DNA of 64,000 nucleotides from Accumulibacter sp. (GTDB lineage Bacteria > Pseudomonadota > Gammaproteobacteria > Burkholderiales > Rhodocyclaceae): contig JACKLW010000005.1 of NCBI GenBank assembly GCA_024235715.1, forward strand, positions 682,001 to 746,000. Reading direction: 5' to 3'. Below are positions 36,050 to 46,363 of this stretch, piece after piece. A program made the position numbers and the translations under genes. The number at the start of each line of letters is the position of its first letter. Position 1 is the first letter of the stretch. The notes under the pieces are model-generated. The model did not search any database and was not told the DNA's origin. It worked only from the letters and a program-made list of their open reading frames with translations.

Positions 36050-39000
36050 ATGCAGATCGGAAGGCAAGGCAGGCAGCAGGGACGGACGTCGATGCGCGCC
36101 GTATTCGCAGCCGTGGCGCTGGCCATAGCCGGCCTTCTGGCGATCGCCAGCCTGCCGGAGTCCGGGGACGACCAGGGAGCGGGCGCCGGCGTTCGCTTCG
36201 AGGTCGTCGACGGCGCGTATCGCGAACTCGACGGCTCGCCGGCACTGGCGCTCTCCTTCAGTCTGCCCCTGGACAGCAAGGGGAATTACGACAGGTTCGT
36301 CCAGGTACTGGAAATGCCCGCCGCGATCCAGGCAGCGACTGCGCATGACGGCGACGATGCCGATCGGCGTGGCGAGCTTGACGATGAGAACGATACCGGC
36401 TCGCCGACAGACACCAGCACCAGCCCGGAGGACACCAGGCTCGACGGCGGCAAACCGGTTGCCGGCGCCTGGGTCGTCGGTGACAACCGGCACCTGCTGT
36501 TCTTCCCGCACATCAAGCCGCAAGTGCGCTATGTGGTGCGCGTTCAGCCGGGACTGATGGCCAGGAGCGGCAGCAGGCTCGAACAGGAAACGCGCTTCTC
36601 GATCCGTACCGCAGCCGTTGCGCCCGCTTTCTATTTCGCCAGCCGCGGAATGGTCCTGCCGGCGGCGCAAAATGGCGGTCTGCCGGTCACCACGGTCAAT
36701 GTTCCCGAGGTGGACATCCAGTTCCTCAAGGTCAAGCCCGATCAACTCGCCCGCTTTCTCGACAAGGTCGTCGCCCGCGGCGCGGCGGCGAGCGACGTGC
36801 AGAGCGACCCGGCTGATGATGATGACCATGACTACTACGACCGTCGGACGCGCCTGAAAGGCGCGGTCAGCTACTGGGATCTCGACCAGCTGCACAAGCT
36901 GACCACCAGCGCCTTCGTCGGCCGCTTCCTCACCGAACAGAAGGCCGATCGCCGGCGGGTGACCTTCATCCCGGTCGAGAACATCCCTGCACTGCGCGAA
37001 CCCGGAGTCTATGTCGCCGTGATGTCGCAACCGAACCGCTTCCGGGGCGACTATCAGACGACCTACTTCTACGTCAGCGACCTCGGCCTGCACCTGCGCC
37101 AGTATGCCGGTCGCGGCGCCGACGCCTACATCAGTTCGCTGATCGACGGCAGAGCCCGCTCGGGTGTCGAGGTCAGCTGGATCGACGGCAGCGGCAGGAT
37201 ACTGGCCCGCGGCGAGAGCGACGACAACGGCCGCGTCAGCTTCGCCGAGAGGCCGGCAGCCGCGCGCGTGCTGATGGCCAGGAAGGGCGGGCAGATGTCG
37301 CTGATCGCACTGCGTGAAGCGGCGCTCGACCTGGCCGAATTCGATATCGCCGGGATGCCCTACGTACCGGTGCGCCTCTTTGCCTACAGCGGTCGCAACC
37401 TCTACCGGCCGGGCGAAAAGTTCGAGGTGTCGGTAATCGCCCGCGATGCCGACGGCCATCCCGTGCCACCACAGCCGATCCAGGCGATTCTGCGCCGCCC
37501 CGACGGCAAGGCGCAGTGGACGGCGACCTGGCATGCGGAGCAGGCCTTTGCCGGCTACTACCGGCGCACCATCGACTTGCCGATCGACGCAGCCACCGGA
37601 TCCTGGCAGCTCGAACTGCGCGCCGATCCGGCGGCCAGGATTGCCAGCACCAGCATGTCCTTCGCCGTCGAGGAATTCCTGCCGGAGCGAATGAAGCTCG
37701 AGCTGAGCACCGCCAGCGAACGACTGGGCAAGGACAGCCTGGCTTGGCAGGTCGACGTCAGCGGCCGCTACCTCTATGGCGCCCCCGCTGCCGGCAACAG
37801 TCTGGTCGGCGTGGTGACCAGCGAGCGCAACCGCAATCCGCTGAGCAGGGAACTGCCCGGCTTCGTCTTCGGCGACGCCAACGAGGACAGCGTCCGCGCA
37901 CGCAGCGAACTTCCCGCACTGACCATGGACGAGCAGGGCCAGGCGATAGTCGAGGTCGACCTCGAGGCGGTCGTCAAGCGGCGCTCGCCGTTCACCGTGC
38001 GCACCACCCTGAGCCTGCTCGAAAGCGGCGGTCGACCGGTGATCCGCAGCATCGAGCGCGTCTTCTGGCCGGCACCGGTGCTGGTCGGCCTGCGGCCAAT
38101 GTTCGTCGGCGCCTACGCGCGCGAAGGCGCGCCGGCCGAGTTCGAGGTCGTTCGTGCCGATGCCGGCGCGGCACTGCACGCGGGAACCGCACTGCCGGTA
38201 CGGCTCTTCCGCGAGGATCGTCACTACTACTGGCGCTTCGACGACCAGCGCGGCTGGCATTCGGGATTCAGCGAAGGCAACGAACTGGTGGCGACGACAC
38301 AGGTCTCGGTGCCCGCCGGCGGTCGTGGCATGCTCAGCCTGCCGGTCCGTTACGGTCGCTACCGGCTCGAGGTCTTTGACCCGGAAAGTGGCCAGACGAC
38401 GCGCTTCCGCTTCTACGCCGGCTGGTCGGCCAAGGACGACGAGACGCAGGGCGTTCGCCCCGACCGGGTGGCGCTCAAGCTCGACAAGCCATCCTACACG
38501 ACAGGTGAAACGGCGCGCCTGACGATTAGCCCGCCACATGCCGGCGAAGCGCTGGTCACGGTGGAAGGTGATCGCGGTCTATGGGCGCGGCGCCTGTCGA
38601 TCGCTGCCGACGGCACGACCATCGACATCCCCATCGACAAGGACTGGCAGCGGCACGATCTTTATGTCGCGGTAATGGTGCTGCGTCCCGGCGACAGCGG
38701 CGAGAAGGTGACACCCGCCCGGGCGCTGGGCGTGCTGCACCTGCCACTCGACCGCGGCAGCCGCAAGCTGACGGTGAACATCGAAGCCGTGCAGAAGATG
38801 GAACCCGAGCAGCCGTTGAAAGTGAAGGTCAGCGTCCCCGAGGCCAAGGGTCGGACGACCATGCTGACCCTGTCGGCGGTCGACGTCGGCATCCTCAACA
38901 TCACCGGTTTCGCCAGCCCGGATCCCTTCGCTTTCTTCTTTGCCAAGCTGCGCTACGGCGCCGACCTCTACGACATCTACGGCCGTGTGATCGAAAAGAT

Positions 39001-41194
39001 GGCTGGCGACAAGGGCCGGCTCAAGTTCGGTGGCGACAGCGGGCCCAAGCCGACGCAGAGCCTGCCGAAGAAGGTGCGTCTGGTCGACCTGTTCAGTGGC
39101 CCGGTCATGCTTGATGACAATGGCCAGGCCGAGGTTTCGCTGCCGGTCCCCGATTTCAACGGCAGCCTGCGTCTGATGGCCGTCGTCGCCGGTGGCGAGC
39201 GCTTCGGCTGGCAGGAAGCGGAAGTCACCGTCGTCGCGCCGCTGCTCGTCGAACTGGCGACACCGCGCTTCCTTTCGGTCGGCGACAGCGCCGTGCTGGC
39301 GCTCGACGTGCAGAACCTGGCCGGCAGCGCGCAGGCAATCCGCCTCGCCGTCAGCAACGCCGATGGACTGCTGATCAAGGGCGGCGAGCAGCAGTTTTCA
39401 CTCCAGGATCGGCAGAAGCGTACCCTGCGCATCCCGATCGAAGCCGGTAGCGCGCTCGGCCTGAGCGAAGTGACGGTGCGCATCGACAGCCCGCGCGTCA
39501 GGATCAATCGCAGCTTCCCGCTACAGGTGCAGCCACCCACCCCGCGCCAGTCGGTGCTCAGGCGAGTGGCCATCGCGCCCGGCGACAGCGTCACCATCCG
39601 CGATGCCGAGCTGGGAGGCTTCCTGCCCGAGAGCGTCGCGGCAACGCTGGCCGTCTCGAACCAGCCGCCGATCGACGTTCGCAGCGCGGTGCAGGGCCTG
39701 TTGCGCTACCCCTACGGCTGCGCCGAGCAGACGGCCAGCAGCGCCTACCCGCACCTGTTCATCGATGAAGCGGCAGCACGAAAATTCGGCCTCAAGCCCT
39801 ACACGCGGGTGCAGCGAACGGAGGCGCTCGACAGGGCGATCGCCCGCCTGGCGGGCATGCAGGCGCCGAACGGCGGCTTCAGCCTGTGGGGCAACCTCGC
39901 CGAGTACCAGTACTGGCTGTCGGCCTACGTCAGCAACTTCCTGCTCGATGCGCGCGAACAAGGCTTCAACGTTCCACCGGAGGTCGAGAAGCGCGCCCTG
40001 GAGTTCCTGCTCAAGGGCCTGCAGGAAGGCGTCGCCGGCCTGCCGACAGGCGTCGTCAAGTACAACGAGAACTCGGTCTGGAACGACTACCGCTATGCCG
40101 GATCGGGGCGTTTCGCGGTGCTCGCCTACGGCGCCTACGTGCTCGCCCGCCAGGGCAAGGCGCCGTTGTCGACACTGCGCCAGCTGGCAGAGTCGCAGGC
40201 CGCAGCGCACTCCGGACTGGCGCTGGTCCATCTCGGCCTGGCGCTGCAGCTGATGGGTGACGAGACGCGCGCCAGCAGCGCCATCGCCGCCGGTCTCGTA
40301 AAACGGCGCGCCGGCCCGGAGTACGCCTGGTGGGGTGACTACGGCAGCAATCTGCGCGACTGGGCGCTGATCGACGTGCTGCTCGGCAAGCATCAGCTGA
40401 CGCCAGCCGGGCGCGAGAACCTGGTCAATCAGGTAGCCGGCGAAATGGTTGGCAGGCGCTACTACAGCACGCAGGAAAAGCTGGCCCTGTTCCTCCTCGG
40501 ACGCAGTTTCGCTACCGACGCAGCCAGCGAATGGCGCGGCGAAATGCTGTCGGCAGGCAAGACACAAGCGATCGGCGGCCGCGGAATACAGTACCTGCCG
40601 CTGTCGGCCGAGCAGCTGGCGACCGGAGTCACGCTCAGGAACGGTGACAAGGAACGCCTGTTCACCGAACTCAACTTCGCCGGCAACCCGGCGAGCATGC
40701 CTGCCGCGCGACGCGATGACTTCGATCTGCGCCGTGACTGGTTCACCGCCGACGGCAAGCCGCTCGGCGATCGCCCCCTGCACGTCGGCGAAACCGCCAT
40801 CGTTCGCGTACAGGTGAAAAGCGCCGGACGCTACGCCAATGGCCTGGTGGTCGACTACATCCCGGCCGGCCTCGAAATCGAAAACGCCAATCTCGTCCAG
40901 GGCGAGCAGTCCGTGGTCATGGTCGATGGCGTCGATCCGCGGCAGGCGATGCTGAACAGCAACATCCAGCACGTCGAGTTCCGCGACGACCGTTTCGTCG
41001 TCGCCGCCAGGCTCGCCGGAACGATGCAGTTCTTCTACCGCGTGCGCGTCGTCACCCCCGGGCGTTTCGTGGTGCCCCCGACCTACGCCGAAGACATGTA
41101 CCAGCCGCAGGTCTATGGGCTGGCCGGCGGCAAGGAAACAATGCTCATCAACGACGGCAGGGAAGAACAGGCACGGGCCAGCAGCGGGCAATGA
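36050..41194 (+). CDS. Bacterial alpha-2-macroglobulin family protein (YfhM-like)
   Basis: Giant periplasmic protease trap, 1714 residues. An N-terminal hydrophobic stretch (about residues 15-35) should export or anchor it; I see no lipobox cysteine. The thioester motif CAEQ lies at residues 1224-1227 (PYGCAEQTA), followed by the helical thioester-domain repeats, so it should crosslink attacking proteases as in YfhM. GGAGG precedes ATG 36050; ATG 36092 is an alternative. Two acidic inserts, near residues 98-130 and 255-265, look unusual. Its last 4 bp overlap pbpC, the classical partner that repairs peptidoglycan after breach. Confidence 0.94.
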   Translation: MQIGRQGRQQGRTSMRAVFAAVALAIAGLLAIASLPESGDDQGAGAGVRFEVVDGAYRELDGSPALALSFSLPLDSKGNYDRFVQVLEMPAAIQAATAHDGDDADRRGELDDENDTGSPTDTSTSPEDTRLDGGKPVAGAWVVGDNRHLLFFPHIKPQVRYVVRVQPGLMARSGSRLEQETRFSIRTAAVAPAFYFASRGMVLPAAQNGGLPVTTVNVPEVDIQFLKVKPDQLARFLDKVVARGAAASDVQSDPADDDDHDYYDRRTRLKGAVSYWDLDQLHKLTTSAFVGRFLTEQKADRRRVTFIPVENIPALREPGVYVAVMSQPNRFRGDYQTTYFYVSDLGLHLRQYAGRGADAYISSLIDGRARSGVEVSWIDGSGRILARGESDDNGRVSFAERPAAARVLMARKGGQMSLIALREAALDLAEFDIAGMPYVPVRLFAYSGRNLYRPGEKFEVSVIARDADGHPVPPQPIQAILRRPDGKAQWTATWHAEQAFAGYYRRTIDLPIDAATGSWQLELRADPAARIASTSMSFAVEEFLPERMKLELSTASERLGKDSLAWQVDVSGRYLYGAPAAGNSLVGVVTSERNRNPLSRELPGFVFGDANEDSVRARSELPALTMDEQGQAIVEVDLEAVVKRRSPFTVRTTLSLLESGGRPVIRSIERVFWPAPVLVGLRPMFVGAYAREGAPAEFEVVRADAGAALHAGTALPVRLFREDRHYYWRFDDQRGWHSGFSEGNELVATTQVSVPAGGRGMLSLPVRYGRYRLEVFDPESGQTTRFRFYAGWSAKDDETQGVRPDRVALKLDKPSYTTGETARLTISPPHAGEALVTVEGDRGLWARRLSIAADGTTIDIPIDKDWQRHDLYVAVMVLRPGDSGEKVTPARALGVLHLPLDRGSRKLTVNIEAVQKMEPEQPLKVKVSVPEAKGRTTMLTLSAVDVGILNITGFASPDPFAFFFAKLRYGADLYDIYGRVIEKMAGDKGRLKFGGDSGPKPTQSLPKKVRLVDLFSGPVMLDDNGQAEVSLPVPDFNGSLRLMAVVAGGERFGWQEAEVTVVAPLLVELATPRFLSVGDSAVLALDVQNLAGSAQAIRLAVSNADGLLIKGGEQQFSLQDRQKRTLRIPIEAGSALGLSEVTVRIDSPRVRINRSFPLQVQPPTPRQSVLRRVAIAPGDSVTIRDAELGGFLPESVAATLAVSNQPPIDVRSAVQGLLRYPYGCAEQTASSAYPHLFIDEAAARKFGLKPYTRVQRTEALDRAIARLAGMQAPNGGFSLWGNLAEYQYWLSAYVSNFLLDAREQGFNVPPEVEKRALEFLLKGLQEGVAGLPTGVVKYNENSVWNDYRYAGSGRFAVLAYGAYVLARQGKAPLSTLRQLAESQAAAHSGLALVHLGLALQLMGDETRASSAIAAGLVKRRAGPEYAWWGDYGSNLRDWALIDVLLGKHQLTPAGRENLVNQVAGEMVGRRYYSTQEKLALFLLGRSFATDAASEWRGEMLSAGKTQAIGGRGIQYLPLSAEQLATGVTLRNGDKERLFTELNFAGNPASMPAARRDDFDLRRDWFTADGKPLGDRPLHVGETAIVRVQVKSAGRYANGLVVDYIPAGLEIENANLVQGEQSVVMVDGVDPRQAMLNSNIQHVEFRDDRFVVAARLAGTMQFFYRVRVVTPGRFVVPPTYAEDMYQPQVYGLAGGKETMLINDGREEQARASSGQ

Positions 41195-43506
41195 CGCCGA
41201 ACATGCCGCTCGGGCGCAAGCTGCAGCTTGCGCTGGCAGCAGCCCTCGGCCTGCTGCTGTTGGCCGACCAGCTCTGGCCGCCGCCGCTGCCCGGCCGCTC
41301 CGCGCCACGCGCCCAGCTGGTTCTCGCCCGCGACGGAACGCCGCTGCGCGCCTTCCCCGACCGTGCGCACGTCTGGCGCCACCCGATGCGGGTCGAAGAC
41401 GTCTCGCCACGCTACATCGAAGCGCTGGTCGCCTACGAGGACCGCGCTTTCTGGTGGCATCCCGGCGTCAATCCCTGGGCGCTGCTGCGCGCCGCGTGGC
41501 AATGGCAGAGAAGCGGGCAGATCGTCTCCGGTGGCTCGACGCTGAGCATGCAGGTGGCGCGCCTGCTGGAACCGGTACCGCGCAGCGTCGCCGGCAAGCT
41601 GCGCCAGATAGCCCGCGCGCTGCAGCTCGAACTGCGCCTCTCGAAGCGCGAAATTCTCGAGATCTACCTCAGCTATGCGCCGATGGGCGGCGTCGTCGAA
41701 GGCGTCGAGGCGGCCAGCCGCGCCTACCTCGGCAAACCGGCGCTACGGCTGAGCCATTCCGAAGCAGCATTGCTGACGGTGCTGCCGCAGGCGCCGTCGC
41801 GACTGCGGCCGGACCGCTATCCGGAACGCGCCCGCCAGGCGCGCGACAAGGTCCTCGAACGCCTGCAATCGCGCTGGGGCAGCGCCGCGATCGCCGACGC
41901 CCGTCAGGAACCGGTGATCGCCCAGAGTATCCGCGAGCCGCTGCTGGCACCGCTGCTCGCCGAACGCCTGCGCCGTCTGCGACCGCACGCGGCACGCATC
42001 GACAGCACCATCGACGCCGGCATGCAGCAGTCCGTCGAATACCTGCTCGCCGCACGCCTGCCGGTCCTGCCGCCACGCGTCTCCATGGCCGCGCTGGTGG
42101 TCGACAACCGGACGCTGGAGGTACGCGCCTACGCCGGCTCGGCCGATTTTTCCGACAACGCGCGCTTCGCGCACGTGGACATGGTGCAGGCAGCGCGTTC
42201 GCCCGGTTCGACCCTGAAGCCCTTTCTCTACGGGCTGGCGCTCGATGAAGGGCTGACGCACTCCGAATCGCTGCTCGCCGACGCGCCGCAATCGTTCTCG
42301 GGTTACCAGCCGGGCAACTTCCAGGCCAACTTCAGCGGCCCGGTGAGCGTCTCGGAGGCCTTGCAGAAATCGCTCAACGTCCCGGCCGTGGAAGTGCTCG
42401 AACAGCTCGGGCCGCGTCGCTTCGTCGCGCTGCTTCGCCGCGGCGGCCTCAAGCTCGAACTGCCGCGTGCCGCCGCGCCCAATCTCAGCGTCATCCTCGG
42501 TGGCACGGCGGTGAACCTGGAAGGACTGGTCGGCGCCTATACCGCGCTGGCCCGCGCCGGCGTCAGCGGCCAGCCGCGCTTCTTTTCGGACGCGCCGCTG
42601 CGCGAGGCGCGAATGATGAGCGAAGGCGCCGCCTTCATCATTCGCGACATACTCGAAGCCGGCGGCCCGGTCGCCCGCCTGGTCAACGACGGCGTCGGCG
42701 CGCGCCGCGGCATCGCCTGGAAGACCGGCACCAGTTTCGGTTTTCGCGACGCCTGGGCGGTCGGCGTCAGCGACCGCTTCAGCGTCGGCGTCTGGATCGG
42801 CCGCCCCGATGGCACGCCGAATCCGGGCTTTTTCGGCGCCAACATCGCGGCGCCACTGCTGGTCGACATCTTCTCGGTCGTCGACGACGCACCGCCAGCG
42901 CCACGCACGCCGCCGGAGAGCGTTTCGGCGACGCGCATCTGCTGGCCGCTTGGAACGCGCAGCGATGCAACGCCGCCCGACCTATGCCATCAGGAAAGAA
43001 CGGCCTGGATTCTCGACGACACCGCGCCGCCGACCTTCCCCGACCGGCTGCGCGGTGGTGCCGCGCGCTACCGCGATTACCGCGACGCCGGCAGCGGCCT
43101 GCGCGTGCGCGCCGCCTGTGCCGCGGGCGAGATACGGGCCGTCGACATGGCGCGCTGGCCAGCGACCCTCGAACCCTGGCTGGACGCGGCGACACGAGCA
43201 CGCGCGCTGCCACCCGCCTGGGCGCCCGACTGCGATGGCGCACGCGCCCCGGAAGGCGGCCTGCGCATCGTCGGCGTCAGCGACGGCGAAACGATCCGCC
43301 GCGCCGGCAACGGCCCGGCGCCCGAGCTGCACCTCGAAGCGCGCGGTGGCCAGGAGGAACTGATCTGGTTGCTGAACGGCCGCCAGATCGGCCGCGTGCC
43401 CGCCGGGCACACGCTGCGCCAGCGCTTCAGCGACGCCGGTCGCTACCGGATCACGGTCATGGACGACGCCGGCCGCTACGACCGGGTCGACATCAGCGTG
43501 CGCTGA
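41191..43506 (+). CDS. pbpC: Penicillin-binding protein 1C
   Basis: Bifunctional class A PBP, 771 residues. It has an N-terminal anchor, then the transglycosylase domain with YEDRAFWWHPGVNP and GGSTLSMQVARLL. The transpeptidase domain has STLK in SPGSTLKPF, SLN in KSLNVP and KTGT in AWKTGTSFG. A C-terminal BiPBP_C domain follows. It is coupled to the alpha-2-macroglobulin gene by an ATGA overlap, a conserved pair thought to defend the periplasm. Confidence 0.96.
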   Translation: MTPNMPLGRKLQLALAAALGLLLLADQLWPPPLPGRSAPRAQLVLARDGTPLRAFPDRAHVWRHPMRVEDVSPRYIEALVAYEDRAFWWHPGVNPWALLRAAWQWQRSGQIVSGGSTLSMQVARLLEPVPRSVAGKLRQIARALQLELRLSKREILEIYLSYAPMGGVVEGVEAASRAYLGKPALRLSHSEAALLTVLPQAPSRLRPDRYPERARQARDKVLERLQSRWGSAAIADARQEPVIAQSIREPLLAPLLAERLRRLRPHAARIDSTIDAGMQQSVEYLLAARLPVLPPRVSMAALVVDNRTLEVRAYAGSADFSDNARFAHVDMVQAARSPGSTLKPFLYGLALDEGLTHSESLLADAPQSFSGYQPGNFQANFSGPVSVSEALQKSLNVPAVEVLEQLGPRRFVALLRRGGLKLELPRAAAPNLSVILGGTAVNLEGLVGAYTALARAGVSGQPRFFSDAPLREARMMSEGAAFIIRDILEAGGPVARLVNDGVGARRGIAWKTGTSFGFRDAWAVGVSDRFSVGVWIGRPDGTPNPGFFGANIAAPLLVDIFSVVDDAPPAPRTPPESVSATRICWPLGTRSDATPPDLCHQERTAWILDDTAPPTFPDRLRGGAARYRDYRDAGSGLRVRAACAAGEIRAVDMARWPATLEPWLDAATRARALPPAWAPDCDGARAPEGGLRIVGVSDGETIRRAGNGPAPELHLEARGGQEELIWLLNGRQIGRVPAGHTLRQRFSDAGRYRITVMDDAGRYDRVDISVR

Positions 43507-43555
43507 ATGCTGACCGGGCGACGGCACAACCGGCATCGGGAGAAGCACGTGGCCG

Positions 43556-43584
43556 TTCAGCAAAGGTGAAGAATTGCCTATCAT
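43556..43584 (+). promoter_or_regulatory. Candidate promoter before the SEC-C/TPR gene
   Basis: TTCAGC (43556-43561) and TATCAT (43579-43584) are spaced 17 bp. The latter sits in TATCATGCGG, also seen before hisB. Confidence 0.35.
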
Positions 43585-43658
43585 GCGGCTTTCCCGACCA
43601 GCAGGTAATCACCGATGCGCACCACCACAGCGGGCAGGGGCACGCGGAGCACTCGCCG

Positions 43659-45938
43659 ATGAAACCAGGGCGAAACGAGCCATGTCCATGCGGCAGTGGC
43701 AGGAAGTACAAGAGCTGCTGCCTGGGCAGGGAAACGGCACGGCCGGCAACGACGCCGTCGCCCCGGGACTTCGACGCCCAGATCGCCCTGGGCAGGGCCC
43801 TTCTCGAACGTGGCAGCTTCCCCGAAGCGGTTGACTGTTTCCGGCGGGCAGTGGCGATTCAGCCCGGGAATCCGGTCGCGCTGTTCCATCTTGGCGATAC
43901 GCTGCGCCTGCTCGAACGCTTTGCCGAAGCAGAAGGCCACCTCAGACGGGTTCTGGCCAGCGCTCCGGACTTCGTCGAAAGCCTCGTCTCCCTGGCTGAC
44001 ACGCTCGCCGAGCAAGGGGCGTCCGACGAAGCGGCGCGCGTCTGCCGGCGGGCGCTCGCGCTGGCACCGGACTACGCCGCAGCGCACTTCTGCCTGGGCA
44101 ACATCCTGCGCAATTCGGCCCGTCTAGACGAAGCCAGAGACTGCTTTGTCGCGGCGCTGCAGCTGGCACCGGATCTCGTTCCCGCGCTGGGCAATCTCGG
44201 CAACGTCCTTCAGGAACTCGGCGATTTTGCCCAGGCCGAGAAATGCTACCGGCGGGCGCTCGAACTCAACCCCGGCTACAGCAATGCCGCCAAGAACCTG
44301 GGCCGGCTTTTCGTCGAACAGAACCGCTTTGTCGACGCCGAAGCCGCGTATCGCGATGCGCTGCGAAGTCAGCCGCAGAACGCCGAGATTCTCGAACGAC
44401 TGGGCGGTGTCCTGCTCGAACTCGGCCGCGCCGACGCAGCCAGGAAGTCGTACCTGCAGGCGCTGGCGGTGCAGCCCGCGCGCACCAGCACGCGCCTGGC
44501 GCTGGCCACCGCGGCGCTGCCGGTAATCGCCCAGAGCAGCACGGAAGCGGCCGCCGTAGCGGGTCGTTTCGCGCAGGCGCTCGACGAGCTGGCAGCCTGG
44601 CTGCACGCCAACCCGGGTCGGCAGGTCGGTGCCGCTGACCTGGCGGCCGCGCAGCAACCGTTCTTTCTTGCCTACCGCGACGGCAATCACGTCGAACTGC
44701 TGTCACGCTACGGCGATCTCGTCCGCGAATGCCTGGCTGCGCAAACGGCGACGGTTCGCCCGCAGCGGGAGCGGCCGCGGCTGCTGATCGTTTCGCACCA
44801 CGTCCGGCGGCACTCGGTATGGGATATCGTCCTGCGCGGCCTGTTGCGCGATCTCGATCGCACGCGTTTCGAAGTGTTCATCTATCACCTCGGCAACGTC
44901 GAGGACCAGGAAACCGCCTTCGCGCGCTCGCAGGCCGAGGGCTGGCGCGACCGGAAAACCATCGCCGACCCGGAAGGCTGGCTCGCTGCCGCAGCGGAAG
45001 ACTGCCCGGACATCGTTTTCTACCCGGAGATCGGCATGTCGTCGATCTCCTACTTCCTCGCGGCGCATCGACTCGCCCCGCTGCAGGTGGCGAGTTGGGG
45101 ACACCCGGTCAGCACCGGCCTGCCGACCATCGACGTCTTTCTTTCCGGCGAGTTGCTCGAGGCGCCGGACGCCGACGCCCATTATCGCGAACGCCTGCTC
45201 CGTCTGCCCGGCACCGGCTGCTGTACGGCGCCCCAGGCGCTGGTCGCCGAAGCGATCCCCGACATCGAAGCCACCCTGCGCTGCATGGACGGCCCGCGCC
45301 TGGTGATCGCGCAACGGGCCATCAAGTTCGATCCCGGCGATGATGCGCTCTACGCACGGATAGCGCTCAGCGCTGGCGCGAGCGTCTTCATCCTGCTCAG
45401 GGATCCGCTGTGCCCGTGGGCGACCGACCAGATCATGACGCGCCTGCGCTCGGTGTTTCGCGCGCACGGGCTCGATGCGGATCGGCACCTGCTGGTGATT
45501 CCCTGGCTTGCACCGGCGAAGTTTCTTGCCTTGCTCGATCTCTGCGACGTCTATCTCGACTGCCCGGCCTTCTCCGGATACACGACCGCCTGGCAGGCGC
45601 TGCATCGCGGCCTGCCCATCGTCGCGCTGGAAGGTCGCTTCATGCGCCAGCGCCTCGCTGCCGGCCTGCTGCGCAAGGCCGGCTTGCCGGAGACCATTGC
45701 CGCGTCGCCCGACGATTACGTGGCCATCGCCGCAGGCCTGGCTGCCGAATGCCGCGATGCGCAGCGCAAACGCGAACGACGCGCAGCGATTCTGGCGGCT
45801 GCGCCCTCTGTTGATGGCGACGTCAGCGTCGTGCGCGCGTTCGAGCAGGGCCTGACGGCGGCGCTCGCAGCGGCCGACGGGCAGCGCTGGTTGCGCGACG
45901 ACCTTTCGCCAGGGGGGCTGCCGCGGGTTCGAGCGTGA
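43659..45938 (+). CDS. SEC-C / TPR / GT41-like glycosyltransferase fusion
   Basis: About 759 residues. The first 22 residues are a SEC-C zinc-binding motif (GRNEPCPCGSGRKYKSCC; ligands C9, C11, C20, C21), like that at the end of SecA. Roughly seven TPR units follow (about 38-285; repeats such as ALALAPDYAAAHFCLGNIL). The rest (about 350-740) resembles the O-GlcNAc transferase / SPINDLY-type catalytic region, with HPVSTGLPTIDVFLSG and DCPAFSGYTTAWQALHRGLPIV. The frame is open upstream inside pbpC, but ATG 43659 starts the SEC-C motif. The acceptor is unknown; protein or cell-surface glycosylation is likely. It probably has its own promoter. Confidence 0.82.
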   Translation: MKPGRNEPCPCGSGRKYKSCCLGRETARPATTPSPRDFDAQIALGRALLERGSFPEAVDCFRRAVAIQPGNPVALFHLGDTLRLLERFAEAEGHLRRVLASAPDFVESLVSLADTLAEQGASDEAARVCRRALALAPDYAAAHFCLGNILRNSARLDEARDCFVAALQLAPDLVPALGNLGNVLQELGDFAQAEKCYRRALELNPGYSNAAKNLGRLFVEQNRFVDAEAAYRDALRSQPQNAEILERLGGVLLELGRADAARKSYLQALAVQPARTSTRLALATAALPVIAQSSTEAAAVAGRFAQALDELAAWLHANPGRQVGAADLAAAQQPFFLAYRDGNHVELLSRYGDLVRECLAAQTATVRPQRERPRLLIVSHHVRRHSVWDIVLRGLLRDLDRTRFEVFIYHLGNVEDQETAFARSQAEGWRDRKTIADPEGWLAAAAEDCPDIVFYPEIGMSSISYFLAAHRLAPLQVASWGHPVSTGLPTIDVFLSGELLEAPDADAHYRERLLRLPGTGCCTAPQALVAEAIPDIEATLRCMDGPRLVIAQRAIKFDPGDDALYARIALSAGASVFILLRDPLCPWATDQIMTRLRSVFRAHGLDADRHLLVIPWLAPAKFLALLDLCDVYLDCPAFSGYTTAWQALHRGLPIVALEGRFMRQRLAAGLLRKAGLPETIAASPDDYVAIAAGLAAECRDAQRKRERRAAILAAAPSVDGDVSVVRAFEQGLTAALAAADGQRWLRDDLSPGGLPRVRA

Positions 45939-46044
45939 AGCTCGGCTAGCGCGCGGGCGGTGGCTGGGCGAGCAGGATGTCCGCCTGTGGGGTCTTCATT
46001 TCCAGCCCATTTCCGGTTTGTGGAGCAGCCCGTCAGGACGGTGG

Positions 46045-46338
46045 TCAGCGAGTGGCAATCTGCGCAAACCCGGTACGCGAAGCGAGTTCTCCGGCGTTGC
46101 CTTCGTTACAGAATACGCTGTCGACGCGGGCCATCGACGGTCCGCGATGCGCCCAGACGACAAGTGCCTCGACAGCCTCGACGGGGCCGTACACCAACGC
46201 TTCGACACTGCCATCGCGACGATTGCGCACCCAGCCGGAAAGCCCGAGCCGCGATGCTTCTGCGCATAGCGCCCAACGGTAACCGACGCCCTGGACACGG
46301 CCGTGAATGCGCAGATTCCGGCAGACTGCTTCACTCAT
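46045..46338 (-). CDS. acyP: Acylphosphatase
   Basis: About 97 residues, typical size. The catalytic Arg lies in the signature [14 protein letters not shown] and the catalytic Asn in [14 protein letters not shown]. It hydrolyses acyl phosphates such as carbamoyl phosphate or acetyl phosphate. ATG 46338 gives the expected N terminus; a longer frame reaching 46359 is less likely. It stands alone, convergent with the glycosyltransferase gene. Confidence 0.9.
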   Translation of the reverse strand: MSEAVCRNLRIHGRVQGVGYRWALCAEASRLGLSGWVRNRRDGSVEALVYGPVEAVEALVVWAHRGPSMARVDSVFCNEGNAGELASRTGFAQIATR

Positions 46339-46363
46339 CTTCGACTCCGGCATTGCCACTGCG

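Noticed and set aside
35780-38539. Long open frame of about 900 codons on the minus strand opposite apaH and the alpha-2-macroglobulin gene
   Set aside because: It is a shadow of GC-rich coding DNA: composition is Arg/Ala/Gly/Asp-biased, has no domain pattern, and the plus-strand genes are clearly real.
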